Below are positions 4,577 to 5,425 of a stretch of 5,425 nucleotides of DNA, piece by piece; position 1 is the stretch's first letter, and each line of letters opens with the position of its first letter. Below the pieces are notes generated by a model. The model did no database searches. It saw nothing but the letters and a program-made list of their open reading frames with translations, and had not been told where the DNA came from. The stretch covers positions 1-5,425 of the forward strand of contig SBBT01000136.1 in assembly GCA_005239595.1 (NCBI GenBank), read 5' to 3'. This DNA comes from Candidatus Troglogloeales bacterium (GTDB lineage: Bacteria > Nitrospirota > Nitrospiria > SBBL01 > SBBT01). The translations under genes were made by a program, and so were the position numbers.

Positions 4577-5425
4577 ATGTTGCGAGATAAAAGAGCCATC
4601 TTGTTTTCAAAAACGGTATTGAGTCTTATCCTCCTACTGGTCATCAGCGGATGCGCAAGGGGTGGAGGAACAGACCCAAAACAAGACGGAACACCGCCAA
4701 CACAAGGTGAAAGCGCCTCCTCTATTGGCCCTTCGGGTGGAACCGTTACAAGCTCTGATAGCAAGGCGAAAGTGGTTATTCCGCCGGACGCCCTGGCAAC
4801 GGCGACCGAGATTACTGTGGCGCCGGTTGCCTCGCCTGCCTCCTGTTTTATTGCAGGGTCTGCCTATAACTTTGGGCCTTCGGGGACGACCTTCAGTCCG
4901 TCCGCCACGGTTATCTTGAACTATGACCCCGCAACACTCCCGGCAGAAACAGACGTCTCCTCTCTGCAACTGGCGCAGGAAGTGGATGGCTCCTGCGAAC
5001 CGGTTTCGGGTTCATCTGTGGAAACCAACAGCCAACAGGTGAGCGGCCCGGTTGCCCATTTTAGTGTTTATGGGATTATCGTGGAAACCGTACCATCGCC
5101 GCCGCCCGCGCCGCTTCCTTCCGCGCCGATCGGGGTTTCTGCGACCGCGGGAGATCAACAAGTGACGGTATCTTGGGATGCGGTTCCCGGGGCCACTTCC
5201 TATAATCTCTATATGGCCTTCACGGTTGGCGTTACCAAAACAACCTATCCGTCTCTTCCGGGAGGGATGCAGCATACGCATGTCTCACCTCCCTACACCC
5301 ACACCGGGCTTATCAACGGCACAACTTACTATTTTGTTGTAACGGCGGTGGATGCCGCGGGTGAAAGCGCGGAATCCGTCGAGGTATCGGCAACGCCGGT
5401 TGCCGTTGAGATCGTACCTCCTCCC
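4577..5425 (+). CDS. Lipoprotein with ZU5-like and fibronectin type III domains (partial, 3' end outside window)
   Basis: The frame is open from ATG 4577 to the window end (283 codons, no stop). The N-terminus is a lipoprotein signal: KRAILFSK, then VLSLILLLV and the lipobox ISGC, with Cys26 to be lipidated. Ala at +2 favours the outer membrane by the E. coli rule. A Gly/Pro/Thr-rich spacer (27-47) leads to a ZU5-like domain (about 48-168): IGPSGGTV (50-57), VVIPPDAL (66-73), GPSGTTF (100-106), and a final strand AHFSVYGI with His161-Phe162-Ser163. Cys90 and Cys140 could form a disulfide. A Pro-rich linker (172-184) precedes an FN3 domain (about 182-274) with Trp200, YNLY (209-212) and GTTYYFVVTAVDAAGES (248-264). 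The last residues, VEIVPPP, look like another such linker, so more FN3 repeats may follow. The role is probably binding or adhesion at the cell surface or in the periplasm; the ligand is unknown. The N-terminal part is well supported; the full length is not known. Confidence 0.85.
   Translation, partial: MLRDKRAILFSKTVLSLILLLVISGCARGGGTDPKQDGTPPTQGESASSIGPSGGTVTSSDSKAKVVIPPDALATATEITVAPVASPASCFIAGSAYNFGPSGTTFSPSATVILNYDPATLPAETDVSSLQLAQEVDGSCEPVSGSSVETNSQQVSGPVAHFSVYGIIVETVPSPPPAPLPSAPIGVSATAGDQQVTVSWDAVPGATSYNLYMAFTVGVTKTTYPSLPGGMQHTHVSPPYTHTGLINGTTYYFVVTAVDAAGESAESVEVSATPVAVEIVPPP

Noticed and set aside
4117..4764. 215-codon open frame on the minus strand across the end of the beta-barrel gene and start of the lipoprotein gene
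   Set aside because: It overlaps two well-supported plus-strand genes (signal peptides, ribosome sites, domain motifs) and its translation shows no recognisable motif.
4662..4919. 85-codon plus-strand frame rich in Arg, Leu and Pro
   Set aside because: It is an alternative frame of the lipoprotein gene without a ribosome site; the lipoprotein frame has a lipobox and two domains.
4634..4969. 111-codon minus-strand open frame, Arg/Gly-rich
   Set aside because: It is antisense to the lipoprotein; the Arg/Gly bias is what the complement of Pro/Ala/Thr codons gives.

Overview
The window looks like chromosomal DNA from a Gram-negative (diderm) bacterium of intermediate GC. It carries an outer-membrane beta-barrel protein and a lipobox lipoprotein with ZU5-like and fibronectin type III (FN3) modules. 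It also carries a MalT-type regulator whose C-terminus is a winged helix plus BTAD domain instead of a LuxR helix-turn-helix. From memory of these families, this combination suggests Nitrospirota or a delta-proteobacterial/Geobacter-like lineage. That placement is inference; no rRNA or other taxonomic marker is present.

Layout: (1) Positions 1-93 hold the last 30 codons of an unrecognised gene. (2) Positions 94-323 hold two perfect dyads, a decayed HicA-toxin-like fragment (142-240), and a candidate 24-codon Arg-rich leader ORF (253-327). The leader stop overlaps the regulator start as ATGA. (3) Positions 324-3599 encode the 1091-aa STAND-ATPase/TPR/winged-helix/BTAD regulator, which has no Shine-Dalgarno of its own and whose start codon lies in a perfect dyad. 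(4) Positions 3600-3858 are intergenic: a weak hairpin after the regulator, a perfect 10-bp direct repeat with 11-bp period, a -10-like element, and a strong Shine-Dalgarno. (5) Positions 3859-4533 encode a secreted beta-barrel protein. (6) Positions 4577 to the window end encode the N-terminal 283 residues of the lipoprotein, which runs off the edge.

Working model (inference): the regulator, possibly translated by coupling to a short leader ORF, activates the downstream envelope pair by binding the 11-bp-period repeat. That is the geometry used by SARP/BTAD-type winged-helix activators. The barrel and lipoprotein are 43 bp apart with no visible terminator, so they probably form one transcript and may act together at the outer membrane. 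No mobile element, CRISPR array, tRNA or rRNA is visible.
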